A DNA stretch of 64,000 nucleotides from Clostridiales bacterium (GTDB lineage: Bacteria > Bacillota > Clostridia > Saccharofermentanales > DTU023): assembly GCA_004556925.1 (NCBI GenBank), contig SFFI01000002.1, positions 117,574 to 181,573 of the forward strand, given 5' to 3'. How positions within the stretch are numbered: position 1 is the first letter of the stretch; every line of letters starts with the position of its first letter. This document shows, one piece after another, positions 1-9,274 of the stretch. The position numbers and the translations under genes were made by a program. Below the pieces are notes generated by a model that did no database searches, was not told where the DNA came from, and was given only the letters and a program-made list of their open reading frames with translations.

Positions 1-929
1 TGATTATTTCTGCCAACCAGCGGCTACAATCTGAAGGCCGAGAAACCCTCTATGCTGTTTATCCGCAGGATGGCTTAACCCTAGCCGATTCGCCCTTAGG
101 CTTTGTGGCCGACTCCGGCGTAGCTGGACGTGACCAAGATACCCAGGAGCAGATTTTCTTAGACTTGCAAGCCTTCCTCCTCTCAGAAGAAAGTCAAAAG
201 CAAATACAAGCAACTGGCCGCCGCACCGATATGCTGACGGGACCGGAAGGCCTGGAAGAAGTTTTTCGGCCAGAATGGGGCATTGATCTGGACCGCAATT
301 TAGCAACTATGCGGATGCCAAAAGCCGAGGTCATTATAGAGGCCCTGGATCTCTATCAAAGTGAGTTTAAAAAACCTGCTTATAACATTTACCTTTTAGA
401 TTTTTCCGGCTCCATGACTGGGGAAGGTCATAGACAGCTTATGGCTGCTCTGGAGGCTATCATGATCGAAGAAAATGCTAAAGCCAACCTTCTCCAAGCC
501 TCACATGACGAGATTAACTCTTTTATCGCCTTTAATAGTTCGGTAAAGAGTCTGGGACAAGCCCGTGGTAGCGGCCAGGATTTAGAAAAACTCTACAAAC
601 ACATCAAGAGATATAACCCTAGCGGCATAACCCTTCTCTACTCTGCTGTGGACCAGGCCTTGGAGGAACTTTCCCAAATCAATCTGGACCAATACTCTCC
701 AGCTATCATACTCCTGTCGGACGGAGCAGCCTCTTGGGAGGAAATAAATTACGAGGATATTGAGCGCCACTATAACGATTTAGCTAGGGATATCCCAATC
801 TTCTCCATTCTCTTTGGAGATGCCCACAAAGACCAACTGGACCAACTGGCCAAGCTTAGCCGGGCAAGGGTCTTTGATGGACGCGATGACCTTATTGGTG
901 CCTTCCAGAAGGTCAGAGGCTATAACTAG
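1..929 (+). CDS. Solute-binding/VWA-domain fusion protein, 3' part only
   Basis: The reading frame is open from the left edge (first full codon at 3), so the true start lies outside the window; the GTG at 105 is internal. 308 residues are visible. Residues about 1-90 read like the C-terminal lobe of an extracellular solute-binding protein (a 'SPLGFVADS' stretch, then a helix ending in 'SEESQKQI'). Residues about 125-308 form a von Willebrand A domain. Its MIDAS metal site is intact: DFSGS from about residue 133, a later SGIT threonine loop and a LLSDG aspartate loop. The stop codon overlaps the Shine-Dalgarno of the next gene, so this gene heads or belongs to the XpaC/TelA operon. The role is unknown; a secreted or membrane-tethered, metal-dependent adhesion or sensing protein is an inference. 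Confidence 0.75.
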   Translation, partial: IISANQRLQSEGRETLYAVYPQDGLTLADSPLGFVADSGVAGRDQDTQEQIFLDLQAFLLSEESQKQIQATGRRTDMLTGPEGLEEVFRPEWGIDLDRNLATMRMPKAEVIIEALDLYQSEFKKPAYNIYLLDFSGSMTGEGHRQLMAALEAIMIEENAKANLLQASHDEINSFIAFNSSVKSLGQARGSGQDLEKLYKHIKRYNPSGITLLYSAVDQALEELSQINLDQYSPAIILLSDGAASWEEINYEDIERHYNDLARDIPIFSILFGDAHKDQLDQLAKLSRARVFDGRDDLIGAFQKVRGYN

Positions 930-937
930 GAGGCAGC

Positions 938-1540
938 ATGAAATCAGGCAGGCAAGTCTTCTGGGCTCTAGTAAGCAGTCTGGGGCTCTTCTTTCTCCTC
1001 GGCTTCGGCCTCCAATGGAATCTTCTGGTTACCGCCCTACTTGCGGTCCTGACCTATTTTGGGGTTTTTCTTATCTCGCGACCTAAGCTTCGTATTGGTC
1101 GAATTGTAATTGAGGATTACCAGAAAGGGGAAGAACTGCGCACCCTCTTAGATGATGCCTATGAAGATATGGAGGCCATCCGTCAGGCTGGTAAAAGCAT
1201 CAACAATATAGATATTAAGCAAGAAACTGAACGCCTGTACCAGACGGGAACAAAGATCTTGGAATATCTTACGAAGGAGCCCCAAAAAATCAAATTAGCC
1301 CGCCGCTTCTTCACCTATTACTTAGATACAGCCCGTGGCATTCTGGAAAAATACCTCAAGATTCAAGCTGCTGACTTGCGGACAGAAGAAATCCGGCAGG
1401 TATCACGTGCGACTCAAGAAGCCATGCCAATTTTAAACCAGGCTTTTGAAAAGCAGTTTAGCAATCTTTTAGCGAATGACCTTATGGACATCGAAGAAGA
1501 CATCAAGTTGCTCAAGATTAATCTGAAAATGGAAGGCTAA
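938..1540 (+). CDS. XpaC-like (5-bromo-4-chloroindolyl phosphate hydrolysis family) membrane protein
   Basis: A 200-residue protein with two predicted N-terminal membrane helices (about 7-25 and 28-48), a short basic stretch and a long, highly charged helical cytoplasmic region. This architecture, and a TelA homologue two genes downstream, match the XpaC family; xpaC lies next to a TelA homologue in Bacillus. The family name comes from an indirect plate phenotype and no enzymatic motif is visible here. An AGGAGG site overlapping the stop of the VWA gene sits 4 bases before the ATG, which indicates translational coupling. The helical tail could mediate partner binding with TelA (inference). 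Confidence 0.7.
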   Translation: MKSGRQVFWALVSSLGLFFLLGFGLQWNLLVTALLAVLTYFGVFLISRPKLRIGRIVIEDYQKGEELRTLLDDAYEDMEAIRQAGKSINNIDIKQETERLYQTGTKILEYLTKEPQKIKLARRFFTYYLDTARGILEKYLKIQAADLRTEEIRQVSRATQEAMPILNQAFEKQFSNLLANDLMDIEEDIKLLKINLKMEG

Positions 1541-1550
1541 ATCGTAAACC

Positions 1551-2624
1551 ATGAAAAATCGTAAAACAAGTCTCGCTGTTGGGCTTCTACTCCTCCTTAT
1601 CGTCCTTGCCGTGGTCATAGGTTATGCTTTTTTCAAGCAGAGTCAGATCCCTGACAGCAAAATTATCGGTTTCGTAGGCGGCGAGAAAATTAATTTCCTG
1701 GAAGATCCCCAGGTTGTTAAGATCCTCTCCGATCGTTATCACTTATCTGTAGATATCCGCAAGTCTGGGTCCTTGGACATGGTCCGCAACGACCACAGCC
1801 AAATGGATTTTCTTTGGCCTTCCTCACAAACAGCTTTAGAGCTTTATAAATCCTTACGCGGCACACCCTACAAAGAAGATATGATTTTCACCACCCCCAT
1901 CGTACTCTATTCTTTTAAGCCTATTGCTGAAGCCTTAGTTGACCACCAGCTTGCTCACTTTCAAGAAGACGTTTATCGCCTGGACCTGCAAGCTTTTACT
2001 AAACTGATAAAGGAAGATGCTATGTGGTCAGATTTAGGTTTAGACCTCTGGGGAGAAATCCTCATTCATACGACCGATCCTGCCAAGTCCAACTCTGGCA
2101 ATATGTTTGCCGGTCTCACGGCCAACATGTTGGCCGGTGGCCAAGTCATTCAAGCTGATCAAGTTGACGACATAGCCGAGGACCTCATGCACATTTTTAA
2201 TAAGATGGGCTTTATGTCTGTATCTTCTTCCGACCTCTTCTCACTTTACCTGCGCAATGGTATTACCGATCGCACCATCACAGCAGGTTATGAGAATCAG
2301 CTCTTGGAGTTTTCCAAGCTAGAGCCAGACCTCTGGAACAAACATAAGGATGACCTAGTCATCCTCTATCCCGAACCTACCGTATGGTCCACCCATATTT
2401 TAATTGCCTTGAATGATCAGGGTGCCCAGCTCTTAGAAGCCTTAAAAGATCCTGAAATTCAGGCTATTGCCTGGGAAAACCATGGGTTCAGGACTAGTGT
2501 TAGCGGAATCGGGGATGCCGTAAAGGAATTTTCCGCCGTACCTGGGGTAGCGGAACGTATCTACAAGGTTATGCCTACACCTGGCTATCCTGCGATGAGC
2601 AAAATAATTTCCCATTTTGAATAG
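1551..2624 (+). CDS. Membrane-anchored extracellular solute-binding-like protein
   Basis: 357 residues. An N-terminal membrane segment (about 8-28) has no lipobox cysteine, so the protein is probably held by an uncleaved signal anchor. The rest resembles a type II periplasmic binding fold: an early strand-loop containing FVGGEK, a middle region with NSGNMFAG and a late segment with TVWSTH. It starts 10 bases after the XpaC-like gene and lies in an operon whose first gene also has a solute-binding half fused to a VWA domain, so the two may bind the same ligand or each other (inference). No ABC permease or ATPase is present in the operon, which argues against a transport role. The ligand is unknown. 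Confidence 0.55.
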   Translation: MKNRKTSLAVGLLLLLIVLAVVIGYAFFKQSQIPDSKIIGFVGGEKINFLEDPQVVKILSDRYHLSVDIRKSGSLDMVRNDHSQMDFLWPSSQTALELYKSLRGTPYKEDMIFTTPIVLYSFKPIAEALVDHQLAHFQEDVYRLDLQAFTKLIKEDAMWSDLGLDLWGEILIHTTDPAKSNSGNMFAGLTANMLAGGQVIQADQVDDIAEDLMHIFNKMGFMSVSSSDLFSLYLRNGITDRTITAGYENQLLEFSKLEPDLWNKHKDDLVILYPEPTVWSTHILIALNDQGAQLLEALKDPEIQAIAWENHGFRTSVSGIGDAVKEFSAVPGVAERIYKVMPTPGYPAMSKIISHFE

Positions 2625-2681
2625 ATGACAAAAATCAAAATCTGTAATCCCTGCTAAGAGCTGCGGATATAAGGAGGAAAC

Positions 2682-3830
2682 ATGAATAACAAGCTTACTC
2701 TGTCTGACCTGGCAAAACACTACACTGATCAAGCCAGATCTAAATCTGACTTCGAAAGCCCACAAGCGCTCAAGCCAGACCTATTAACCTTGCAAGATAC
2801 AGATCAAGAACTCAGTCCTGCTGATCGGCAAGCTGTAGATGCCATTAAAGCAGAGGTTGACCTACTCGACTCACAAAATGTAGTAACCTACGGTGTGGGG
2901 GCACAACGGCAGCTCACCAATTTTTCCGAGCAAATTCTTACTCAAGTCCAAGCCAAGGATGCCGGAAAAATTGGTGACAGCCTCACTGATCTGTCCCTCG
3001 CTGTCCACTCTTTGGATATCGCCTCAATTAATCAGGAGAACTTCTGGTCTCGTCTGCCCTGGGTCAACAATTTCAAAAAGTTCCTGGCTAAGTACGAAAC
3101 AGTAGAAGTACAAGTAGACAAAATTGAGGTCAAACTGGACGAATCTATCAATCTGTTACTCAAAGATATCGGCACCTTTGATACCTTGTTTGAAAAGAAT
3201 CTGGAGTACTACCAAGAGCTAGGTAACTACATTTATGCGGGCGAGGAAATCGTAAAGGAAGCACGCGAAGTCACCTTGCCTGCCCTGTTGGAGGAAGCTA
3301 AAGCCTCATCCGACCAGATGGCCACTCAGTTGGTTAAAGACTATGAGGATACTATCAATCGCTTCGAGCAGAAGGTGCACAACCTCAAACTATCTCGGAC
3401 CATCGCCATGCAGACAGTGCCCCAAATTCGCCTGATCCAAAATAATGACAAACTTCTGATTGATAAGGTCCAAACGGCATTGAACCATACCCTCCCCTTG
3501 TGGAAAAATCAAATTGTGATCGCGCTGGGCTTGCATAATCAAAAAAATGTGCTGGAGCTTAACCGCAGAATTACAGATACCACCAATGAACTGCTCAAAG
3601 AAAATGCCTCTATGCTGAAGCAGAATACTGTGGAACTAGCAGAAGAAACTCAGAGAGGTATTGTAGACATTGAAACGCTCAAGCAAGTCAACCAAGATCT
3701 TATCTCTACGATCGATGAAACCATGGAGATTCAAAAGAAAGGACGGGCCGCCCGGCAATCGGCCGAGATGGAGCTACAAAAAATTGAGGGGGACCTCAGA
3801 GAAAGCCTAGTAAAACATATTCAAGCTTAG
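2682..3830 (+). CDS. TelA-like toxic anion resistance family protein
   Basis: 382 residues, no signal peptide and no membrane segment, almost entirely charged alpha-helix with heptad-like spacing in the middle and C-terminal parts. Length, all-helical character and the 'LPLWKNQIVIALGLHNQ' segment (about residues 270-286) fit the TelA/YaaN/YceH family. The family was named for tellurite resistance; members are often linked to envelope stress or membrane-active compounds, but the biochemistry is unresolved. A Shine-Dalgarno (AAGGAGG) lies 5-6 bases upstream of the ATG. This is the last gene of the operon; a strong terminator follows at 3871. Confidence 0.75.
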   Translation: MNNKLTLSDLAKHYTDQARSKSDFESPQALKPDLLTLQDTDQELSPADRQAVDAIKAEVDLLDSQNVVTYGVGAQRQLTNFSEQILTQVQAKDAGKIGDSLTDLSLAVHSLDIASINQENFWSRLPWVNNFKKFLAKYETVEVQVDKIEVKLDESINLLLKDIGTFDTLFEKNLEYYQELGNYIYAGEEIVKEAREVTLPALLEEAKASSDQMATQLVKDYEDTINRFEQKVHNLKLSRTIAMQTVPQIRLIQNNDKLLIDKVQTALNHTLPLWKNQIVIALGLHNQKNVLELNRRITDTTNELLKENASMLKQNTVELAEETQRGIVDIETLKQVNQDLISTIDETMEIQKKGRAARQSAEMELQKIEGDLRESLVKHIQA

Positions 3831-3870
3831 CCTTCACTCATTTGTCTTTATAAAACTTCACCATAGAAGC

Positions 3871-3909
3871 AACTTCCCTGCCCTTTCGGATGTGGGCAGG
3901 GAAGTTTTT
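3871..3909 (+). terminator. Rho-independent terminator of the VWA/XpaC/TelA operon
   Basis: A perfect 13-bp stem (3871-3883 with 3894-3906) and a 10-base loop, followed by a run of T on the plus strand. It separates the plus-strand TelA operon from the convergent minus-strand ABC operon. It may also slow minus-strand transcripts, but the T-run is only on the plus side. Confidence 0.9.
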
Positions 3910-3947
3910 AAGTCTCTTAGCTCATTTGGCCTGTCGGCCGAAGGGCC

Positions 3948-5099
3948 TTAGGCTTTAGCTCCAGCTCCGCCATCTGCCAGTTTATCCTTAGCTTTTTGAT
4001 GGTGAAGGGCTTTACGTTCTTCTTCCGCAGCCTTCTTTCTAGAGTAAGCGTGCATAACCAGGGCCAAGGCAACGACACCGTAAGAGATAAAGGAACGGAA
4101 ATACTCACCAATGGCCGGGTTACCCGTAAGGTTCTTACCTGCATTAGGCATGACAATAAACATCAGGTGGAAAAGGATAACACCAATGATGGCGTTGGGG
4201 ATGGTCGCCGAAGCTACTGACGCACCACCAATTAAGAGGGCAGCAGCCGCAAAGAGCGAAGTTTGGTCTGTACCGTTATAGGTATTCATGGTCCCAATAT
4301 TCTGCAGGTAGATGATCTGACCCAGCATAGCCATTACCGTAGAGATAATAATGGACTGCAGACGGATCTTGTCTACCTTCATCCCGGCACTATCAGCTAC
4401 CCTTTGGCTTTGGCCAACCGCCTTCATGTCGTGACCTAGTTTCGTTTTCTTAAACCAGACCACAAACACGCAAACCAGGGCAATCACAATGTAGGTCGCG
4501 ATGGGGAAATTGAGCGGGCGCATAATGCCTGGAATCTTAATCTTGATATTACCCAGGTTGTCCAAGGCTCCCTTAATCTCCAGGGGAATGGAGTTTTTAA
4601 TGCCGTAACCGCGGGACAAGAGAATATCCTTGTTCTGAATTGGAATCAAACCGCCCATGATATAAAGCACGATGAACTGATAGATACCAGAAATCAGGAA
4701 AGCCAAGATCATGGAACTGATCATTTCCCGGCCTTTAGCCTTATTCATCACAGAACCGGCAAACCATCCTAGCAGGATCGCAATCGGCAAACCAATCAAG
4801 GCAGAGAGCAACATGCCAGGGATTCCACCTACAAAAAAGTTTTGGGAGATGATAATCCCGATCTGTGCCGCCATGGCGCCTAGGGAAATGGCAAAGTTAA
4901 TACCCATACCAGCCAGGATAGGGATAATCAAAGAAACGGCAAGGAAAGTATCCCGGGCGAATCTTGCGAGAATTTCCCCGATTAAGTGGGCTGAAGAGAA
5001 GCCGGAAAGAGGAATAGCCAGGGCAATTATAACGATGAAAAGCAAGGGTACCATGGCCTGGCGGAGGGTACTTCGCCAATCAATTTTCTTATTAAGCAT
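3948..5099 (-). CDS. ABC transporter permease, sugar/nucleoside (CUT2-like) family, second of pair
   Basis: 383 residues with about eight to ten hydrophobic helices and the branched-chain/sugar permease (BPD_transp_2) pattern: a glycine-rich 'GAMAAQIGI' segment, 'GWFAGSVMNKAKG' and a late 'ALLIGGASVASATI' coupling region. It overlaps the upstream permease gene by 8 bases and closes the operon. With the partner permease it should form the membrane channel of an importer served by the double ATPase and the two DUF3798 binding proteins. The C-terminal tail is charged and lysine/alanine-rich. The substrate is not evident from sequence. Confidence 0.8.
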   Translation of the reverse strand: MLNKKIDWRSTLRQAMVPLLFIVIIALAIPLSGFSSAHLIGEILARFARDTFLAVSLIIPILAGMGINFAISLGAMAAQIGIIISQNFFVGGIPGMLLSALIGLPIAILLGWFAGSVMNKAKGREMISSMILAFLISGIYQFIVLYIMGGLIPIQNKDILLSRGYGIKNSIPLEIKGALDNLGNIKIKIPGIMRPLNFPIATYIVIALVCVFVVWFKKTKLGHDMKAVGQSQRVADSAGMKVDKIRLQSIIISTVMAMLGQIIYLQNIGTMNTYNGTDQTSLFAAAALLIGGASVASATIPNAIIGVILFHLMFIVMPNAGKNLTGNPAIGEYFRSFISYGVVALALVMHAYSRKKAAEEERKALHHQKAKDKLADGGAGAKA

Positions 5100-6183
5100 C
5101 TTTCTTTCCTTTCCTCGTCAGTGCAATGATGATGAGGCCGTTGGTAATGATCATACGAATGACCTCAGACATATCAAGCTGAATAGCACTATTAATGACG
5201 GACGGTGTCAAGGTTAATACCCCCTGGAAGAGGAAGGTACCCAGAATAACATTGGTTATGCTGGCTTTATTAAGCGAAGCACCGCCCAAGAGTATGGCCG
5301 CCACCGTGGGAAAGGTAAAGAATTGCGGTGCCGTGTAGAACTGAGCAAAACCATAAGTCTGTCCGTAGATAATCATCCCAATGGCAGCAATGGAGGTGCT
5401 CAGCACTACGGAAGACATCCGCATCCTTTTGATGTTAATACCACCAGCCATGGCATAAATGGGGTTAGAACCAACAGCGGTCATGGCGGTACCCGTCTTA
5501 GACCGGAAGAAAAGCCACATCAAAAGTGCTAAGAAGGCAAAAAGTAATAGCGTACCGACCGGAATCTTGAATTCTTGGGGGGTCCATTGGCCATTCAAGT
5601 ATTCATGGATTGTCAGGACAACTCCCCTGCCAGGTTTGCCCGGCCAATCATCAAAGACATGGAGCCAGTGGTTGTCCAAACTGATCGTGACACGTAAACC
5701 TTCTCCTGCATAGCCTTGAACGCTCGAGGGGTTCTTAAAGGGCAGGGTCAGCCACATCATGTTCATAAAGTAGATAATGGCATAACCCACATACGTGGCA
5801 ATAACCATCTCATCACCGCGAATGCGGTTGAGAATAAAGCCATAAAACATCCCCATAATGGCACCAATTAGGGCACCTAAGAGCATGGCTAGGACAAAAC
5901 CCCTCGCGCCGGGAATCTTATATTCCCATATAATGGCTTCCGCCAGAAGTCCAGAAACCAGACCCAGCGGTACACCAAAGTTCAAGCCACAGCCGGATTG
6001 AATCATGGGAACCATGGATAAGACTAGTACAGCGTTCATGGCAAAACGGGTCAGCATGTCATTCAAGGAAGCCACCCGACTTACACCAAACACTGGGGCG
6101 ATCAAGAGCAGGACAACCAGGAAGATTAAAATAATCATCCTAGCACGGCCAAAGCTCTGAACAGCGTGCTTAAGTTTTGTCAT
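5092..6183 (-). CDS. ABC transporter permease, sugar/nucleoside (CUT2-like) family, first of pair
   Basis: 363 residues, polytopic, with the same permease family signatures as its neighbour ('AAILLGGASLNKASI' late in the protein). Between membrane segments in the middle it has an unusually long hydrophilic insert of about 60 residues rich in Trp, Gly and Pro, probably an extracytoplasmic loop that contacts the binding protein (inference). Its ATG overlaps the ATPase stop as ATGA, and its 3' end overlaps the next permease, so the three genes are translationally coupled. Confidence 0.8.
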   Translation of the reverse strand: MTKLKHAVQSFGRARMIILIFLVVLLLIAPVFGVSRVASLNDMLTRFAMNAVLVLSMVPMIQSGCGLNFGVPLGLVSGLLAEAIIWEYKIPGARGFVLAMLLGALIGAIMGMFYGFILNRIRGDEMVIATYVGYAIIYFMNMMWLTLPFKNPSSVQGYAGEGLRVTISLDNHWLHVFDDWPGKPGRGVVLTIHEYLNGQWTPQEFKIPVGTLLLFAFLALLMWLFFRSKTGTAMTAVGSNPIYAMAGGINIKRMRMSSVVLSTSIAAIGMIIYGQTYGFAQFYTAPQFFTFPTVAAILLGGASLNKASITNVILGTFLFQGVLTLTPSVINSAIQLDMSEVIRMIITNGLIIIALTRKGKKDA

Positions 6184-7775
6184 GATGCACTCTCCTCTAG
6201 TTTTTCGCCGGACATCAAGAGACCAAATTTGGCAGATGATTCGGTAGCCGGTAAGATGGCAGCAATTTCGCCCTCATCTACGACAGCAATGCGACCAGCA
6301 ACGGAACGCAATTCTTCAAGCTCTGAAGATACAATGATAATTGTTGTCCCATTATCGCGGTTATACTTCTTCAGGGCTTCCAGGACTAATTCTTTGGCAC
6401 CGACATCAATGCCACGTGTGGGCTCTGAAACGAGGAGGAGCTTGGGTTGCATGCAGAAAGCCTTGGCCAAGCAAATTTTTTGTTGGTTACCACCAGAAAG
6501 GTTTCTAACCAGCTGGTCAGGGCCTGTACATTTTATTTTGAGTTCTTCAATGTACTTTTCAGCAATCTCGGCCATTTTTTTCTCGTCACGCAGCTTAAAG
6601 AACAAGACTTTCTTAAGGCCAAGGTCCTGGATCTGCATGGCATTAAAGCAAATATTCCAAGAAATAGGCTCATCCAAGAGCAGGCCTACCCCTCTACGGT
6701 CTTCAGAAACAAAGGCTATACCCATCTCCTGTGCTGCCCTGGGGCTGTTTAGGGGTACTTCTTTGCCCTGGAAAATAATTTTCCCCAGGGTAGGATAAAT
6801 ACCCATAATGCCGTTAGAAATCCCTAGTTTGCCTTGACCTGCCAAACCAGCGATACCCAAGATCTCACCTTCGTGTACCGTTAGGTTGACACCGTCCACC
6901 GCTTCACCGGGCATATCTACAAAGAGATCTGTGATCTCCAAGATCACATCGCCCTCAGGCTTGTATGCCTCAAGCTCTTTTCCCGTCTGGACTTCTGTGT
7001 CTACGCTGCGGCCGGTCATTAAGCTAGCAATCTCAGGTATGGAAATATTTCCCTTACTCTCGTCTGCCACAATCAGGCCATCGCGCATAACCACAACCTG
7101 GTCACACACATCCATGACTTCCCGCAGACGGTGGGAAATAAATATAATACTGATGCCTTCCGCTGATAGCTTGCGCATTGCTGTCAGCAAGAGTTCAGCT
7201 TCTGACTCGGTTAAAACAGCAGTAGGCTCATCTAGAATCAAGAGTTTGACGTTTTCTTTATTGATTTCACGGGCAATTTCCAAAAATTGCTTGTAGCCTA
7301 CGGGTAGCTCACCCACCAGGGTATGAGAGTCTAGTTCAATCTCCAGCTTATCAATAGATTCCTGGGCGCTCTCATGCATAGCAGGTGTATCTACCTTGTC
7401 CAGTTTCTGCTGCCGGGTAATTTTTGAAATTGCATTGGGTTTGGTTGGCTCACGGTTAATCATGACGTTCTCAGCCGCTGTAAAGCCTGGTATTAGGGAA
7501 AACTCTTGATGAACCATCCCGATTCCAGCTTCCAGGGCATCGGACGTGTTTTGGAATTTTACGACCTTGCCGTCAATCAGAATATCTCCTTCATAGCCAC
7601 CCGTCTCATGGATGACTGGCATGCCGAAGATGATGTTCATCAGGGTAGATTTGCCTGCGCCATTTTCGCCGCACAGACCTAAGACCTTCCCGGCATCCAA
7701 AGAGAAAGAAATATCTTTTAAAACGACATTACCGCTAAAATCCTTGCCAACATTTCGTGCTTCAAGCAAGGCCAT
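6180..7775 (-). CDS. ABC importer ATPase with two nucleotide-binding domains
   Basis: 531 residues with two ABC domains in tandem, as in RbsA/MglA/NupO-type ATPases. The N-terminal domain has an intact Walker A (GENGAGKST) and a Walker B ending LILDEPTAVL. The C-terminal domain has a degenerate Walker A (GLAGQGKLG) but an intact LSGGNQQK signature, the usual asymmetry in this family. The ATG at 7775 is preferred because a GAGG site lies 5 bases upstream; an in-frame GTG two codons earlier is less likely. It energises the two permeases that follow. A hairpin between it and the upstream binding-protein gene probably lowers its expression relative to the binding protein. Confidence 0.9.
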   Translation of the reverse strand: MALLEARNVGKDFSGNVVLKDISFSLDAGKVLGLCGENGAGKSTLMNIIFGMPVIHETGGYEGDILIDGKVVKFQNTSDALEAGIGMVHQEFSLIPGFTAAENVMINREPTKPNAISKITRQQKLDKVDTPAMHESAQESIDKLEIELDSHTLVGELPVGYKQFLEIAREINKENVKLLILDEPTAVLTESEAELLLTAMRKLSAEGISIIFISHRLREVMDVCDQVVVMRDGLIVADESKGNISIPEIASLMTGRSVDTEVQTGKELEAYKPEGDVILEITDLFVDMPGEAVDGVNLTVHEGEILGIAGLAGQGKLGISNGIMGIYPTLGKIIFQGKEVPLNSPRAAQEMGIAFVSEDRRGVGLLLDEPISWNICFNAMQIQDLGLKKVLFFKLRDEKKMAEIAEKYIEELKIKCTGPDQLVRNLSGGNQQKICLAKAFCMQPKLLLVSEPTRGIDVGAKELVLEALKKYNRDNGTTIIIVSSELEELRSVAGRIAVVDEGEIAAILPATESSAKFGLLMSGEKLEESAS

Positions 7776-7807
7776 AAGCACCTCTTTCTATACGTTTATT
7801 TAAATAA

Positions 7808-7845
7808 GGCGGGAGTATCCCATCAAGGATAAGATAGCTCCCGCC
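7808..7845 (-). terminator. Hairpin between DUF3798 binding protein and ATPase genes (probable leaky terminator)
   Basis: An 8-bp perfect GC-rich stem (7808-7815 with 7838-7845), extended by a few imperfect pairs and followed on the minus strand by a short T/A-rich tail (TTATTTAAA). It lies 54 bases after the binding-protein stop. Such partial terminators between binding-protein and ABC genes are a known way to make more binding protein than membrane complex. Confidence 0.6.
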
Positions 7846-7899
7846 TAGCTTCCTCAAGTTTTCGCTAGCTTTATGCTAGGCATGTAACAGACGGTTCAA

Positions 7900-9243
7900 T
7901 TAGTTACCTTCAGCTTCTGCTTCAGCTTCCAGCTCTTCTTGAGTCTTCAGTTCATAGGAGAGTTCACGATACTTCTCAGGTACTTCAACTTCATCGAGGC
8001 CCATGAAACCCTTACCAAAGACATAGAGATCCTGGGAGACCAGGTAGTAGTTCTGCCAAGGCTCGGCTTTCTCGCCACCAACGTTCATGAAGTAGCCGCC
8101 AGTCCAGCTGGTACCGGGAGTGTAAACTTCAAAAGATTCAACGATATCTTCGGGCTTGTAATAGCCAGTCTCTTCGTCTTTCTCGTACTTCCCTTCAACC
8201 ACACGCTTACCAAATTCACCTAAACCTGCGGTGCAGGTAAAGCCGTAAGAGAAAGCCCAAGTACCCATGCGCTCACCGCCGCCAGCTTCAACAACAGCTT
8301 CTTCAACCCGCTTCAGAATAGCAGGCCAATCGCCAGCAACATCTTTGAGTTCGATACCAAAGGCACCAGGATAACCCATGAGGGGGCTGGGCAGGTCAGC
8401 TTCAATAAAGAGGGCGCCGAGAGCAGCGATCTTTTTCAGCATAGGTTCAGTTTCCGCATCGTTGGTGCAGAAGAAAGCGGTATCTTTACCGTACTTTTCT
8501 ACCCAAGCATCCATGTGCTCAAGGATAAATTGCTGGGCACCAGGGATACCGATATCAGACATGGGGTCAGGTGCGGTTTCATCAGCAAAAGTCAGGCCAA
8601 GCTCTTCACAAGCAGCAGCTAAGATGGCGTGACGCTGAGCCATGATTTCTTCGCTCAAGTGACGAGGGAAGGAAACATGGACAAAGGTCTTGGCGCCCAT
8701 TTCCTTGGCGGCATAAGGCATAAGGTAGCCTTGGCCAACCTTATCAACGCTTACGCAGAAATCTGCGGCCGGCGTGATAACGGTTGGGTCTTCGTGCGCG
8801 TCACCTGCTAAGAGGATAATATCATCACGGAATTCGCGAATTTGGTTGAAGGCTGCAGCAGTGCCAGGAACAGCCTGGTTCACAACAATAACCTTCATCA
8901 TGGGGTCATCTGCGAGTCCTACGATTTGAGAGATAGTCGTCTCTTGCTCTGACATGAAGTTGTCGGGGTAGGTCAGGTGGGTAATCATACCACCATCTTT
9001 GCTGTCGCCGTAACGGCGGATCAGCTCTTCTGCGCCACGCAGGTCGTCTTCTGTTTGAGAAACAGTACCAGTCACTACACCAATGTGGAACTCAGCTTCT
9101 GTACCATCCCAATCGGGAACTTCTTCAGCGGCCTCATCAGCTACTTCAGCATCTTCCGCTTCCTCTGCTTTAACAAATGCGGGGGCAACGAGGATACTCA
9201 ACATCATGACTAGTGCGAGCAATAGACTGAAAAACTTTTTCAT
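7900..9243 (-). CDS. DUF3798 family extracellular binding protein (copy 2)
   Basis: 447 residues. An N-terminal signal peptide (two Lys, a hydrophobic core, then AFVKA-EE) looks like a signal peptidase I site with no lipobox cysteine. It is followed by an acidic spacer rich in Glu/Ala and a conserved domain opening with PDWDGTEAEFHIG. The C-terminus is a Glu/Ala-rich coiled tail. I recognise the family as DUF3798, which has a periplasmic-binding-like fold and is found beside sugar/nucleoside ABC genes; the ligand is not established. The sequence is nearly identical to the upstream copy over long stretches, so the two are recent paralogues. It has its own promoter (9324-9352), a 5' hairpin and an AGGAGG site before the ATG. 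A soluble, non-lipidated binding protein is unusual for a Gram-positive importer. Confidence 0.75.
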   Translation of the reverse strand: MKKFFSLLLALVMMLSILVAPAFVKAEEAEDAEVADEAAEEVPDWDGTEAEFHIGVVTGTVSQTEDDLRGAEELIRRYGDSKDGGMITHLTYPDNFMSEQETTISQIVGLADDPMMKVIVVNQAVPGTAAAFNQIREFRDDIILLAGDAHEDPTVITPAADFCVSVDKVGQGYLMPYAAKEMGAKTFVHVSFPRHLSEEIMAQRHAILAAACEELGLTFADETAPDPMSDIGIPGAQQFILEHMDAWVEKYGKDTAFFCTNDAETEPMLKKIAALGALFIEADLPSPLMGYPGAFGIELKDVAGDWPAILKRVEEAVVEAGGGERMGTWAFSYGFTCTAGLGEFGKRVVEGKYEKDEETGYYKPEDIVESFEVYTPGTSWTGGYFMNVGGEKAEPWQNYYLVSQDLYVFGKGFMGLDEVEVPEKYRELSYELKTQEELEAEAEAEGN

Positions 9244-9274
9244 TTCTTCCTCCTAAAAATCTTCTGGCCGATAA

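Noticed and set aside
4711..5217. Long plus-strand open frame opposite the permease genes (also similar frames at 6166-6798, 13322-13687, 35513-36088 and 37736-38275)
   Set aside because: They lie antisense to clear genes, have no ribosome sites and low-complexity or odd composition. They are shadows of the real genes.
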